The notes under the pieces are model-generated. The model was not told where the DNA came from, made no database searches, and saw only the letters and a program-made list of their open reading frames with translations. Positions 15,439 through 24,405 of a DNA stretch of 64,000 nt are shown piece after piece. Within the stretch, counting starts at the first letter, position 1. The number at the start of each line of letters is the position of its first letter. Position numbers and translations under genes: made by a program. Source of the stretch: Aestuariivita boseongensis (lineage in GTDB: Bacteria > Pseudomonadota > Alphaproteobacteria > Rhodobacterales > Rhodobacteraceae). The stretch lies in the NCBI RefSeq assembly GCF_001262635.1, contig NZ_JXYH01000006.1:43291-107290 (forward strand), in the 5' to 3' direction.

Positions 15439-17058
15439 ATGCCCGAGGACTTCACCCGCATCGCCGCCGAACGCGCCCCGCATGAGTTGAGCGCCACACC
15501 GGGCCGCGACCGCGTCGCCGCCCGCCCGAAAGGCGCGCCCACATTCCAGAGCCCGCCGCTGCAGGCCACACGCCCGCCGCGTTGCCCGCCTTTCGTGGAG
15601 GTGACGCATCCCGACCAGCTTTTGCCCTATCTCGAACACGTCGCACAGCGGCCCTATAACCACGGGCTGAACGCCTGCTGGGGTCTGAAGCCGGGCGAAC
15701 GGGTGCTTCTGCGCGTCGACAACTGGCATTCGGATCTGGTGATCCATGCCTGTCAGAAGATCCTGGAAAAATACGGGGTCAAATACGAAATCAAGAAGAT
15801 CGACCGCGGCCCCGTCCCGCAATGGATCGGGTCGGATGAGGTGGATTATTATCTGTTCCGGACCAAGGAACTGGCCGAATGGATGGACTGGTGGGAAGAG
15901 GAAGAGAAAAAACAGCAATACGACAAGATCCTGATGGGCTATGGCGGGCCGGTGCTGGCCGAACGCTTCATCAAGATCCAGCGGATGCCGTTTATCACGC
16001 CGGAGATTCTGGCCTCCCCGGCCCATGCAATGCCGATCGAGGTCCTGAACGCCATCGACAAATGGACATGGGACCGGGTGCGCACCTGCAAACGCGCGCG
16101 CATAGTGGACCCGGAAGGCACCGATATCGAATTCACGAACCACGCCGGGTATTGGGATTCAAAGCGGGAATTCTATGACCCTGATCTGACGTCGCGCACC
16201 TGGACCACGAATGAACATTTCGGCAAGACCTATTTGCCGGGCCATGTGACGGGGCGGCCCTGGATGTTCCTGCCCGGCAAGGAAGACGGCAACGGCGTGA
16301 TCGCAGGCACAACGAACCACATCGCGCCCTGCGACTGGACGCAGCTGATCGTGGAAAACTCCAAGATCACGCAGATCAACGAAGGCGGGGAGTTCGGGGA
16401 TCGTCTGCGCAAGCTACAGGCGGAAACCGACCATATCCAATATCCGGAGTTTCCCGGTAAGGGCCTTTTGTATTGGTGGGAGGCGTCGATTGGCACCAAC
16501 CCCCACGTGCATCGCCCGCGCAAGGATTTCCCGTCAGGCTTCGTGAATTGCCTCTATGAACGCGTGCGCTCGGGCGTGATCCATATGGGCTTCGGCACCA
16601 TCATCTCGTCCATGGCCGAACGCCGCGCGGCGCGGGCCGGGAACCTCGTGGGTCACTGGCATCTCCATCTCTACTTCCCGACCTACACGATGGAACGGGA
16701 AGGCGATAACGAAACGCTGATCGAAAACGGCCGCCTTGGCGCGCTGGACGATCCGGACATCCGCAAGCTTTGTGCCAAATATGGCGATGTGGATCTGTGG
16801 CTGGATGAAAGCTGGAACCCTGCCGTGCCGGGGCTGAACATGGAAGGCGATTACTGGGACCACTACGGCCGCGACCCGCTGCATTGGGTGAAGACCGAGC
16901 TTGAGGTCTGCCGCAACTACCACCCGCTGTTCATGAAGATGACCGGTGCGGATGACAAATACTGCCATGGGCCCGGGGCCGATTGGTGGAAAGGCGGCTG
17001 CTGCAACCATTCCGGCGTGCAGGGGCATGTGCTGGGCGGGAATTGCTGCGGCCATTGA
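15439..17058 (+). CDS. Uncharacterised protein resembling M29 aminopeptidase/NicX-type metalloproteins, with Cys-rich tail
   Basis: A 539-residue protein, last gene of the catabolic operon, 11 bases after the lyase. Segments such as LKPGERVLLRVDNWHSDL, VIAGTTNHIAPCDWTQLIVE and SGVIHMGFG recall the thermophilic aminopeptidase (M29) fold, which also includes the ring-cleaving 2,5-dihydroxypyridine dioxygenase NicX. Candidate metal ligands are H382, H406, H408 and H410. The last 22 residues are exceptional: Cys pairs at 521-522 and 536-537, with His at 524, 530 and 539. No signal peptide is seen. I do not know its reaction. A hydrolase or dioxygenase feeding the dehydratase is possible, and co-regulation with the IclR system is likely. 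Confidence 0.75.
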   Translation: MPEDFTRIAAERAPHELSATPGRDRVAARPKGAPTFQSPPLQATRPPRCPPFVEVTHPDQLLPYLEHVAQRPYNHGLNACWGLKPGERVLLRVDNWHSDLVIHACQKILEKYGVKYEIKKIDRGPVPQWIGSDEVDYYLFRTKELAEWMDWWEEEEKKQQYDKILMGYGGPVLAERFIKIQRMPFITPEILASPAHAMPIEVLNAIDKWTWDRVRTCKRARIVDPEGTDIEFTNHAGYWDSKREFYDPDLTSRTWTTNEHFGKTYLPGHVTGRPWMFLPGKEDGNGVIAGTTNHIAPCDWTQLIVENSKITQINEGGEFGDRLRKLQAETDHIQYPEFPGKGLLYWWEASIGTNPHVHRPRKDFPSGFVNCLYERVRSGVIHMGFGTIISSMAERRAARAGNLVGHWHLHLYFPTYTMEREGDNETLIENGRLGALDDPDIRKLCAKYGDVDLWLDESWNPAVPGLNMEGDYWDHYGRDPLHWVKTELEVCRNYHPLFMKMTGADDKYCHGPGADWWKGGCCNHSGVQGHVLGGNCCGH

Positions 17059-17064
17059 TGCGAA

Positions 17065-17096
17065 AAGGCGGCCCCGTGTCTGAACGGGGCCGCCTT
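17065..17096. terminator. Terminator hairpin ending the catabolic operon
   Basis: AAGGCGGCCCCGT (17065-17077) pairs with ACGGGGCCGCCTT (17084-17096) around a 6-nt loop. It begins 6 bases after the operon stop and faces the convergent acyl-CoA ligase gene. The T-run is weak, but the stem is strong and symmetric. Confidence 0.75.
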
Positions 17097-17137
17097 CCAA
17101 CCATCCTTGCCGATCGGGGAAATCCCCGGTTCGACCA

Positions 17138-18964
17138 TCACTCCGCGTAAAGCCCTTCGATCTGTTCTGCATAGAACTCATAGATCTTGGCGCGGCGCAC
17201 TTTCATCGTCGCGGTAACCTCGCCATCGTCGTGATCCAGTTCCTTGGGCAGCAGATAGGATTTCTTGATTTGCTCCACCCGCGCGAGGTCCTGGTTGCCT
17301 TTGCCCACTTCGGCATCGATCAGCGCCTGAACCTTCGGGTTTTTCGCCAGTGACCGGAAGGTGGTATAGGCAATCCCCTGCCCTTCTGCCCACAGCCGCA
17401 CAGTGTCCATGTCGATCTGTACCAGAGCGGTCACATAGGGCCGCTTATCGGCGATCACGATCACTTCCTTGATATAGGGCGAGGATTTGATCACATTCTC
17501 GATCAGCGAGGGCGACAGGTTCTTGCCTGCCGCGTTGATCATGATGTCTTTCTTCCGGTCAATCAGTGTCAGGGAGCCATCGGCCTCAAGCTGCCCCACA
17601 TCGCCCGTATGCAGCCAGCCATCGACGATGGTTTCGGCTGTGGCCTCGGGGTTCTTGTAATAGGATTTGAAGATCGTATCGCCCTTGAAAAGGACCTCTC
17701 CATCATCGGCGATCTTGCATTCCACACCGGGTACGGGAAAGCCCACGCGCCCGTCGCAATTGCCCCATTCGCTCTGGATCGTCCCCACGCCCGAGGTTTC
17801 CGACATCCCCCAAGCCTCGCGGATATTCACGCCGATCCCGCGCATGAAGGCCAGTAGGTCAGGCGCAATCGGCGCCGCGGCCGAGATCGCGAAGCTGACC
17901 TTGCCCAGGCCCAGATATGACCGGATGTGGCGGTAAACCAGCGCATCCCAGAACGCATGGGCCAGCTTGTCGCCTGCCGTCCACTGATCCCGGCGTTTCG
18001 CGCCGCGCGTCATCGCGCCTTTCAGCGCCAAAAGCGTCATGGGTTTGCGGATGGCCCCCGCGGTTTGCGCCTGCACGATCACACCGGCCTGCATCTTTTC
18101 CCAGATCCGCGGCACGCCGAAGAAAACCTCGGGCGCGACTTCGCGCAGGTCCAAAGTGATGGTGCGCAGGCTTTCGCCAAAGTTCATCACGAATTGCTTG
18201 GACAGCCCGTTCATCACCGTGACCGCCTGTTCGGCGATGTGACACAGCGGCAGATAGCTCAGCACATTGGTGCCGGGGCCATAGCCCTTGAAGATATGCT
18301 CGGCCACTTGCGCGCCCGCATTGAGGTTCGCAAACGAGATTTCGGCCGCCTTGGGCAACCCGGTGGAGCCTGACGTGAACACCATCATCGCCGTGTCTTC
18401 CGGCTTAATCCCAGCGATACGGCCCATCACCTCATCGCCCGCCTGGCCGTTCACCATGGCGCGGCCCTTGGTCAGCAGATCGTCCCAGGTCTTCAGGTTC
18501 AGATAATCCTCGCCCTGCGTGCCCTTGGGGTTGAATACGATCAACTGGCGCAGCTTGGGCAGTTTGCCCTGCAAGTCCTTGATCTTGTCCAGCTGCTCCT
18601 GATCCTCGATGAACAGCACCGTGGTGTCCGAGGCATTCACAAGGTGGTCGATCTCGGCAGCGGGCGATGTCGGGTACATCCCCACAACCGTGCAGCCCGC
18701 TGCATTGATGGCGAATTGCGCCAGCACCCATTCGCTGCGGTTTTCCGACAGGATGCCCACATGATCGCCCGCCTCGACCCCCAGACCGATCAGGCCCGCG
18801 GCCCCGGCCTGCATGATCTCCTGCACATCGGTCCAGGTCAGCTCGTTCCAGATGCCGTATTCCTTCTGGCGCATGGCCACCGCATCGGGCCGCGCGGCGG
18901 CATGTTCGGACACCATTTGCGGGACCGACCGGAACCCGCTTTCGCTGCGAATATCGAATGCCAT
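17138..18964 (-). CDS. AMP-dependent acyl-CoA synthetase (long-chain type)
   Basis: A 608-residue adenylate-forming ligase activating a carboxylic acid to its CoA thioester via an acyl-AMP. The AMP/ATP motif is MVFTSGSTGLPKAAE, the adenine motif is AWGMSETSG, and the C-terminal hinge is WLHTGDVGQLEADG followed by LIDRKKDIMINAAGKNLSP. Length and AMP-binding layout match FadD-type long-chain ligases. It is the last gene of an operon with a LivGHMKF-like ABC importer, 16 bases after the LivF-like gene. Activation of the imported acid directly on entry is therefore a plausible job. Confidence 0.92.
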   Translation of the reverse strand: MAFDIRSESGFRSVPQMVSEHAAARPDAVAMRQKEYGIWNELTWTDVQEIMQAGAAGLIGLGVEAGDHVGILSENRSEWVLAQFAINAAGCTVVGMYPTSPAAEIDHLVNASDTTVLFIEDQEQLDKIKDLQGKLPKLRQLIVFNPKGTQGEDYLNLKTWDDLLTKGRAMVNGQAGDEVMGRIAGIKPEDTAMMVFTSGSTGLPKAAEISFANLNAGAQVAEHIFKGYGPGTNVLSYLPLCHIAEQAVTVMNGLSKQFVMNFGESLRTITLDLREVAPEVFFGVPRIWEKMQAGVIVQAQTAGAIRKPMTLLALKGAMTRGAKRRDQWTAGDKLAHAFWDALVYRHIRSYLGLGKVSFAISAAAPIAPDLLAFMRGIGVNIREAWGMSETSGVGTIQSEWGNCDGRVGFPVPGVECKIADDGEVLFKGDTIFKSYYKNPEATAETIVDGWLHTGDVGQLEADGSLTLIDRKKDIMINAAGKNLSPSLIENVIKSSPYIKEVIVIADKRPYVTALVQIDMDTVRLWAEGQGIAYTTFRSLAKNPKVQALIDAEVGKGNQDLARVEQIKKSYLLPKELDHDDGEVTATMKVRRAKIYEFYAEQIEGLYAE

Positions 18965-18980
18965 ATCTTTCAGAGCCTCC

Positions 18981-19778
18981 TCAGCTCAGCCAACGCTTGC
19001 GGCGCTTGTAATGCTTCACGTCCCGGAAGGACTGGCGCGCACCGCCCTCGCCATCAGACACACCCAGATAGAACGACTGAATGTCCTTGTCGTTTTTCAG
19101 TTTCGAGACCTCGCCCTCCATCACGATCTGCCCGCTTTCCATGATGTACCCGTAATCGGCCACGGAAAAGGCCACGCCTGCGTTCTGCTCCACCAGCAGG
19201 ATCGACACGCCATCTTCTTCGTTCAGCCGTTTGATCGTGCCAAAGATCTCCTCCACCACCTTGGGCGCGAGGCCCAATGACGGCTCATCCATCAGGATCA
19301 GCTCGGGCTGGGCGATCATGGCGCGGCCAAAGGCCAGCATCTGCTGCTCACCGCCCGACAAATACCCCGCAACCTGTTTGCGCCGTTCCTTCAGGCGGGG
19401 GAAGAATTCATACACCTTGTCGTAATCGGCCTTCACATTGCGCCGGTCCAGCGCATAGGAGGCGGCGATCAAATTGTCCTCCACCGACATCTCGGTGAAG
19501 ATCCGGCGGCCTTCGCGGACATGAAACAGACCCATCTGCACCAGCCGGTCGGGCTGGATCGACAGAATGGACTGGCCCTTGAAACTGATCCGGCCCTCCC
19601 CGATCTCCCCGTTCTCCAGCGCCAACAGGTTCGAGGCGGCTTTCAAGGTCGTGGTCTTGCCCGCGCCATTCGTGCCCAAAAGCGTCACGATCTTGCCGTC
19701 CGGCACCTCCAGCGACAGACCGCGCAGGGCCTGAACCGTGTGGTAATAGGTCACTTCGATATTCTCGATCGTCAGCAT
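18981..19778 (-). CDS. ABC transporter ATP-binding protein, LivF-type
   Basis: A 265-residue ATPase of the branched-chain amino acid (HAAT) importer family. Walker A is GTNGAGKTTT, the signature is LSGGEQQMLAFGRAM, and Walker B is LILMDEPSLGLAP. It extends about 25 residues beyond typical LivF at the C-terminus, where it is basic (DVKHYKRRKRWLS). A leader-type repeat (19788-19815) lies immediately before its start and supplies a purine-rich ribosome site. Confidence 0.93.
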   Translation of the reverse strand: MLTIENIEVTYYHTVQALRGLSLEVPDGKIVTLLGTNGAGKTTTLKAASNLLALENGEIGEGRISFKGQSILSIQPDRLVQMGLFHVREGRRIFTEMSVEDNLIAASYALDRRNVKADYDKVYEFFPRLKERRKQVAGYLSGGEQQMLAFGRAMIAQPELILMDEPSLGLAPKVVEEIFGTIKRLNEEDGVSILLVEQNAGVAFSVADYGYIMESGQIVMEGEVSKLKNDKDIQSFYLGVSDGEGGARQSFRDVKHYKRRKRWLS

Positions 19779-19787
19779 TGCGCGCGT

Positions 19788-19815
19788 CCTGCTTCTTTCT
19801 GGCTCTAAATACCCT
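19788..19815 (-). repeat. AGGGTATTT...AGAAAGAAGCAGG leader element, copy 1
   Basis: On the minus strand, AGGGTATTT, four variable bases and CCAGAAAGAAGCAGG lie just before the LivF-like start. A second copy with 25 of 28 identical bases lies at 40162-40189, also directly before a transporter gene. The AGAAGCAGG end doubles as a Shine-Dalgarno-like sequence. Confidence 0.6.
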
Positions 19816-19823
19816 CGGGGGGT

Positions 19824-19875
19824 CTGGGGGGCAGCGCCCCCCAGCCGGTCGGTCCCGGGCCTGACCCGGGACCGA
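19824..19875. repeat. Tandem hairpin pair between binding-protein and LivF-like genes
   Basis: CTGGGGGGC (19824-19832) pairs with GCCCCCCAG (19836-19844). TCGGTCCCGGG (19849-19859) pairs with CCCGGGACCGA (19865-19875). The two stems are adjacent and follow the binding-protein gene, so they may cap its mRNA. Similar pairs occur elsewhere in the window. Confidence 0.6.
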
Positions 19876-19883
19876 ACCCACTT

Positions 19884-21092
19884 TTAAACCGTCAGCCAGT
19901 CCGACTTCGGATTGAACAGGCCGCTTTCAGTGTCATACTCATAGACCCGACCGGTCCGGATGGAGTTGCTTTCCATCGTCACCGGACCACCGAAGAAGCC
20001 ACCGGTATCCCAGTCGCTGATATTGGTCAGCTTCTCGGCGATATTGTCGGCGGTCAGCTCCAGACCGGCCTCAGCCGTGTCACGGAAGGCCTTCATCGCA
20101 ATCTCGAGGCCGCACATCGTCTGGATCGCCCAGGTCGACATGTAGTTTTCCAGCGGCGTGCCTGCGAACATCTCTTTCGAGAGCGCTGCATATTGCTGAT
20201 AGCGCGGCGCATCTTCCCGATCCCAGAAATAGCGGTAAGGCATCACGCCTTCATAGCCCGCCAGGAAGGGACCCGCTTCCTTGGTTATCCGGTCGGCGAT
20301 GATCTTCTCCATGCCCCAGAAGGTGCCCTTGAACTTGGTGGGCAGGCCGAACTGGCGCGCGCCGCCGATCAGCTGCGGCCACACACCGGTCACATAGCCT
20401 TGCAGGATGCAGTATTCCGCGCCCGATTGCGCCAGTTTGGTCACGTGGGTCGGGATGTCGGCGCCTTGCGGCTTGGTCGCCTCTTCCAGCACAACCTCGA
20501 TGCCCAAACGCTCAGCTGTGGCTTTGCCATGCTCGATCGGGTCGCGGCCGAACTCGGTGTTGGAATAGATGAACGCCACCGACTTGCCGCCTTCGGCTGC
20601 GATGTTTTCTAGCAGGATGTCGAACTGGCTCTGGTACGAGGGGCCAGACATATACTGATAGGGGTGGGTTTCGGGATTCGCCAGTTCCGACGCGAAGGAG
20701 GTGGAGCCCATGATCCGCGCGTTCTCGCCCTTCAGCTCGGGTGCGATCAGCTTCATGGCGCCGGTCGAATCGGCGAAATAGCCAATCATCGCATTGCCTT
20801 CGGTGGCCAGCGCACGCTGATAGTTGGCCAGCGCGTTCTGCGGGACATAGCCCGAATCCTCGGTGACAAAGCGGATCGGCGTGCCCGCGATGCCGCCTTC
20901 GTCATTGAACAGTTTTGCTGCCAGTTGGAAGGCAGGCGCCACCAGTTGACCGGCGGTGGCGAAGGGGCCGGTCAGCGGCAGGGATGCGCCCAGCACATAT
21001 TCCGACGGCTGCGCCTTCAGGATCATCGGCGTGCCCACCACTGCGGTGGTCGCAGCAGTGGTCGCGAGGAATGAACGACGGTTCAGTTTCAT
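19884..21092 (-). CDS. ABC transporter substrate-binding protein, Tat-exported (LivK-like)
   Basis: A 402-residue periplasmic binding protein of the HAAT family. The N-terminus MKLNRRSFLATTAATTAVVG is a twin-arginine signal, so it folds before export. The mature part begins EYVLGASLPLTGPFATAGQ and continues IAGTPIRFVTEDSGYVPQNA, typical of type I receptors for branched-chain amino acids, amides or aromatic acids. The linked acyl-CoA ligase favours a carboxylic acid ligand over an amino acid. It lies between the permease genes and the LivF-like gene. Confidence 0.92.
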   Translation of the reverse strand: MKLNRRSFLATTAATTAVVGTPMILKAQPSEYVLGASLPLTGPFATAGQLVAPAFQLAAKLFNDEGGIAGTPIRFVTEDSGYVPQNALANYQRALATEGNAMIGYFADSTGAMKLIAPELKGENARIMGSTSFASELANPETHPYQYMSGPSYQSQFDILLENIAAEGGKSVAFIYSNTEFGRDPIEHGKATAERLGIEVVLEEATKPQGADIPTHVTKLAQSGAEYCILQGYVTGVWPQLIGGARQFGLPTKFKGTFWGMEKIIADRITKEAGPFLAGYEGVMPYRYFWDREDAPRYQQYAALSKEMFAGTPLENYMSTWAIQTMCGLEIAMKAFRDTAEAGLELTADNIAEKLTNISDWDTGGFFGGPVTMESNSIRTGRVYEYDTESGLFNPKSDWLTV

Positions 21093-21133
21093 TAGATACT
21101 TCTCCCTAAAGATTTGGCCTTATTGAGGTCTGG

Positions 21134-22204
21134 TTATCCGCGTGCAAACGGCCAACGGTTTGCGGCACGCAGTATTCTGTCAGTGATATGGTTGATGCCC
21201 AGCGGCTCCTTCAGAAGGAAGAAGACCAGCAGAAGGCCAAAGGCGATCTCCTGCAGGGGCGAGATATAGCGGGCCGAGGCCGCGTCGCCGCCGGTGAAAT
21301 AGGCGGCAAAGACCTTGATCACCTCGGGCATCATGACGATGACCATGACGCCGAAAACCGGGCCCATGGTGCGACCCATGCCACCCACGATCAGGGCTGC
21401 CACCAGTTCCAGCGACAAATCCAGCTCGAACTGTTCGGGCAGGATGCGACTGTAGAAGAACGCGAACATCGCGCCCGCCAGCCCGCAATAGGCCGCCGAC
21501 AGCGCAAATGAGGTCAGCTTGTAGCGCAGAAGCGAGATGCCCAGGATCTCGGCCGAATAATCGCGGTCGCGAATGGCGATAAAGGCGCGGCCCACCCGCG
21601 TGCGGATCAGATTCTGCGCCGCCAGAAGCGAGGTGAACGCCACGACCGAAATCAGGATGAACATCTCGCGATTGGTATCCAGCACCCAGCCCAGCAGGTT
21701 CGCATCGGGCGTGTCGATGCCCACAACGCCGCCGGTCCAGGGGGCGAAGGCATCCTGTTCGATCAGGAAGATCACGATGAAGTTCGCAGCCAGGGTGGCC
21801 ACGGCCAGGTAAAGCCCCTTCACCCGAAGCGAGGGCAGACCGACCAGCACACCAATCAGCGCCGTGACCGCAATGGCGATGGGCACGACGACGAAGAACA
21901 TGAACTGGTTGGGAATGATTCCCGTCAAACCATTGTCCAGCATCGTCACCGTATAGGCCCCCAGCGCCACGAACGCGCCATGGCCCAGCGACACCAGCCC
22001 GGTATAACCGGTCAGGATATTCACCCCCACAACCGCGATCAGCAGAATGCCCATCTTGCAGGCAATAAGGATCATGTATTCGTTGGCAAAGGCCGCGAAG
22101 AACGCCAGCGCCAGCATGGTCCCGTAAACAAACGCCTGCTTGTAGCTGTTGTTCAGAACCCGCTCGTCCGCCGCATAGGTCGCTTTGAGGTTACCGTTAA
22201 TCAT
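21134..22204 (-). CDS. ABC transporter permease, LivM-type
   Basis: A 356-residue inner-membrane permease with about nine to ten membrane segments. Family features are GVNILTGYTGLVSLGHGAFVALGAYT (seen in part near residues 60-85) and the cytoplasmic loop RDRDYSAEILGISLLRYKL that couples to the ATPase. It overlaps the LivH-like gene by four bases, so the two are translationally coupled. Confidence 0.93.
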   Translation of the reverse strand: MINGNLKATYAADERVLNNSYKQAFVYGTMLALAFFAAFANEYMILIACKMGILLIAVVGVNILTGYTGLVSLGHGAFVALGAYTVTMLDNGLTGIIPNQFMFFVVVPIAIAVTALIGVLVGLPSLRVKGLYLAVATLAANFIVIFLIEQDAFAPWTGGVVGIDTPDANLLGWVLDTNREMFILISVVAFTSLLAAQNLIRTRVGRAFIAIRDRDYSAEILGISLLRYKLTSFALSAAYCGLAGAMFAFFYSRILPEQFELDLSLELVAALIVGGMGRTMGPVFGVMVIVMMPEVIKVFAAYFTGGDAASARYISPLQEIAFGLLLVFFLLKEPLGINHITDRILRAANRWPFARG

Positions 22205-23205
22205 ATCCGTTCAACCTCCTTCGAGCCGAAGAGACCATGCGGCCGGATCAGCAGCACCGCCAGAACGGCCACGTAAGGCACGATCTCGGCCCAGTCGCCG
22301 CCCAGTTGCCATTGGGTCATGGCCTCCATGACGCCAACGGCCATGGCGGCGAGGAAGACGCCGATATAGCTGTCCAGACCGCCCATCAGAACGATGGCCA
22401 AAACGCTGAAGCCAAACAAGCCCAGCGACGGCGAAATCCCGTTCCGGGTGGCCAGGATCGCCCCGGCAATCGCGCCCGTGGTCGAGGCCAGCACCCAAGC
22501 GCGGCTGAACACCTTGGGCACCGAAATACCCATGGAATAGGCGGTCGACTGATCCTCGGCCGTGGCGCGGATGGCCACACCGGATTTGGTGTAACGCACC
22601 ATCAAAACGATGCCGCCAAAGATGATCAAAGCGATCAGCATGTTCACCAGATCCGCGCCAAACAGGAAGATGGTCGATCCAAAGAGCTCGAACCGCACAG
22701 GCGCGTTCGGCGCGATATGCGGCACGAAATCCGCATCCGCCGTCCAGATGATGGAGGCCGCGCCCGACATGATCGAAATCAGGCCGACCGTCACCATGAT
22801 CATCGCGAAGATCGACTGCCCCATCAGCGGCCGCATCAGCGTGCGTTCGATGATCCGGCCCACAATCGCATTGGCGATCAGCGCGCCGATGATGCCGAAG
22901 ATGATCCGCGGCACGTTCTGCACCCAGTCCAGCACCGCCCCCATGGGCGAGAACATGGGCAGGCCCTCTTTCATCTCGACCAGCCACACAGGCTCCCACG
23001 AGGCCAACCAGCTTGGCGCCCATTCCTGACCGGGAATGATCACCGCAAAGGTGTAATAGAAATAGGCCCCGAACATGATCAGGTAGCCATGGGCGAAGTT
23101 GACCACCTTGGTGGCCTTGTAAACCGAAACGATGCCCACGGCGATCAACGCATAGATCGCCCCTGACATAAGTCCGTTGATTGCGAACTGCGTAAGCTGT
23201 CCCAT
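22201..23205 (-). CDS. ABC transporter permease, LivH-type
   Basis: A 334-residue inner-membrane permease with about eight membrane segments. It starts MGQLTQFAINGLMSGAIYAL and has the coupling region AIRATAEDQSTAYSMGISVP. An insert near residues 55-85 (after the second segment, containing WAPSWLASWEPVW) is longer than in E. coli LivH. Its start overlaps the LivG-like stop by one base and its stop overlaps the LivM-like start. Confidence 0.93.
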   Translation of the reverse strand: MGQLTQFAINGLMSGAIYALIAVGIVSVYKATKVVNFAHGYLIMFGAYFYYTFAVIIPGQEWAPSWLASWEPVWLVEMKEGLPMFSPMGAVLDWVQNVPRIIFGIIGALIANAIVGRIIERTLMRPLMGQSIFAMIMVTVGLISIMSGAASIIWTADADFVPHIAPNAPVRFELFGSTIFLFGADLVNMLIALIIFGGIVLMVRYTKSGVAIRATAEDQSTAYSMGISVPKVFSRAWVLASTTGAIAGAILATRNGISPSLGLFGFSVLAIVLMGGLDSYIGVFLAAMAVGVMEAMTQWQLGGDWAEIVPYVAVLAVLLIRPHGLFGSKEVERI

Positions 23206-23966
23206 TAAGCCGCTGCTCCCAGATAGGCTTCAATGACGTCTTCGTTGCCCGACACTTCGGCCGGTGTACCGCTGGCGATCTGCTGGCCGAAATTCAGCAC
23301 AACGATGTGGCTGCAGATATCCATGACCATGTGCATGTCATGTTCCACCAGCAGGATCGTGGTGCCGAACTGCTCCTGCACATCAAGAATGAACCGCGCC
23401 ATATCGGCGGTTTCTTCCCGGTTCATGCCCGCCACGGGTTCGTCCAGCATCAGCACCTTGGGCTGCATCGCCAAAGCGCGGCCCAGCTCCACCCGCTTTT
23501 GCAGGCCGTATGGCAGCATGGTGATGGGGTATTTGCGGATGTGGTCGATTTCCAGAAAATCAATCACGCGCTCTTCGATATCGCGGCGCAGCTCAAGCTC
23601 TTCTTTCTGGGCCTTCCCGAAATAGCGCAGCGCCTGCCAGACATTCGTCTTCAGCCGCGTGTGACCGCCCAGCTTGATGTTGTCCAGAACGGTCATGCCG
23701 CGGAACAAGGCGATGTTCTGGAACGTGCGCGCCAGACCAAGCTCGGCCCGTTTGTCAGGGCTCAGGTCGGTGATATCGCGCCCTTCGAAGTACACCTTGC
23801 CCCTGTCGGGCTTGTAAAATCCCGAAATCGCATTGAAGAGCGAGGTCTTGCCCGCGCCATTGGGGCCGATCACACCGGTAATCTCACCGGGTTTTGCCTC
23901 GAAACTGATGCCCTGAAGGGCTTTGATCCCGCCAAAAGACAGGTGCAGGTCTTCGATCTTGAGCAT
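23205..23966 (-). CDS. ABC transporter ATP-binding protein, LivG-type
   Basis: A 253-residue ATPase, first gene of the six-gene importer and ligase operon. Walker A is GPNGAGKTSL and Walker B is VLMLDEPVAGM; the signature region reads LPYGLQKRVELGRALAM, with PYGLQKR replacing the LSGG of most ABC proteins as is common in LivG. The start chosen is the second ATG (MLKIEDLHLSFGG), because CGGAG lies five bases before it; the ATG 15 bases upstream is also possible. Confidence 0.92.
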   Translation of the reverse strand: MLKIEDLHLSFGGIKALQGISFEAKPGEITGVIGPNGAGKTSLFNAISGFYKPDRGKVYFEGRDITDLSPDKRAELGLARTFQNIALFRGMTVLDNIKLGGHTRLKTNVWQALRYFGKAQKEELELRRDIEERVIDFLEIDHIRKYPITMLPYGLQKRVELGRALAMQPKVLMLDEPVAGMNREETADMARFILDVQEQFGTTILLVEHDMHMVMDICSHIVVLNFGQQIASGTPAEVSGNEDVIEAYLGAAA

Positions 23967-24137
23967 GTCGGCTCCGACCATTTTTCCGCTGCGGTGTGTC
24001 GGAACAGCCTACCCGGCGCGTTCCCTGCGCCAGTGCCATTCAGCGACCGTTCCCAACGGACCTCCCATTTTCGCCCGGATGTGGCGCGGCCTTATTGGAT
24101 TGGCTGCGTCCATGCGCCCGGGCGGCTCACGCAGGTT

Positions 24138-24165
24138 AAATTACACTGGTCTGAAAGGGCTGCAA
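24138..24165 (-). promoter_or_regulatory. Candidate promoter of the LivG-type operon
   Basis: On the minus strand, TTGCAG (24165-24160), a 16-bp spacer and TAATTT (24143-24138) lie about 170 bases before the first gene. The match is moderate and no second copy supports it. Confidence 0.3.
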
Positions 24166-24355
24166 GAAAATGCGTGCGTTTCGCCTGCCGTCAGGCAAGG
24201 GATTTCACCGGCGCTTTCCAGCTGAAATCGGCTTAGCTTATTGTAATTGCTTTATATTTTTACCTGGCGCGCAAAGGGAGCCCGGCCTGCTGATAACGCA
24301 ACGTCATATGATGAACAAACCGCGGGCGGATCGACCCCTGCCCGGAAACGGAAAA

Positions 24356-24375
24356 GGCCGCGCAATTGCGCGGCC
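24356..24375 (-). terminator. Terminator of the beta-barrel protein gene
   Basis: A perfect 20-base palindrome (GGCCGCGCAA and its complement) is followed on the minus strand by TTTTC. It lies 30 bases beyond the stop of the minus-strand gene. Confidence 0.85.
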
Positions 24376-24405
24376 AATTCAATGTCTTTTCGGTTGCCCG
24401 AAGGC

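Larger units (their letters stand above)
23967..24405. other. Intergenic region upstream of the LivG-type operon
   Basis: About 440 bases without a supportable gene. It contains a weak minus-strand promoter candidate (24138-24165) and the terminator palindrome of the beta-barrel gene. The stretch around 24235-24265 is AT-rich. I see no RNA gene. Confidence 0.5.

Noticed and set aside
15439..17058. Naming the protein as NicX (2,5-dihydroxypyridine dioxygenase)
   Set aside because: It is about 190 residues longer than NicX, has a Cys-rich tail, and no other aerobic nicotinate genes are nearby. Only fold-level resemblance is claimed.
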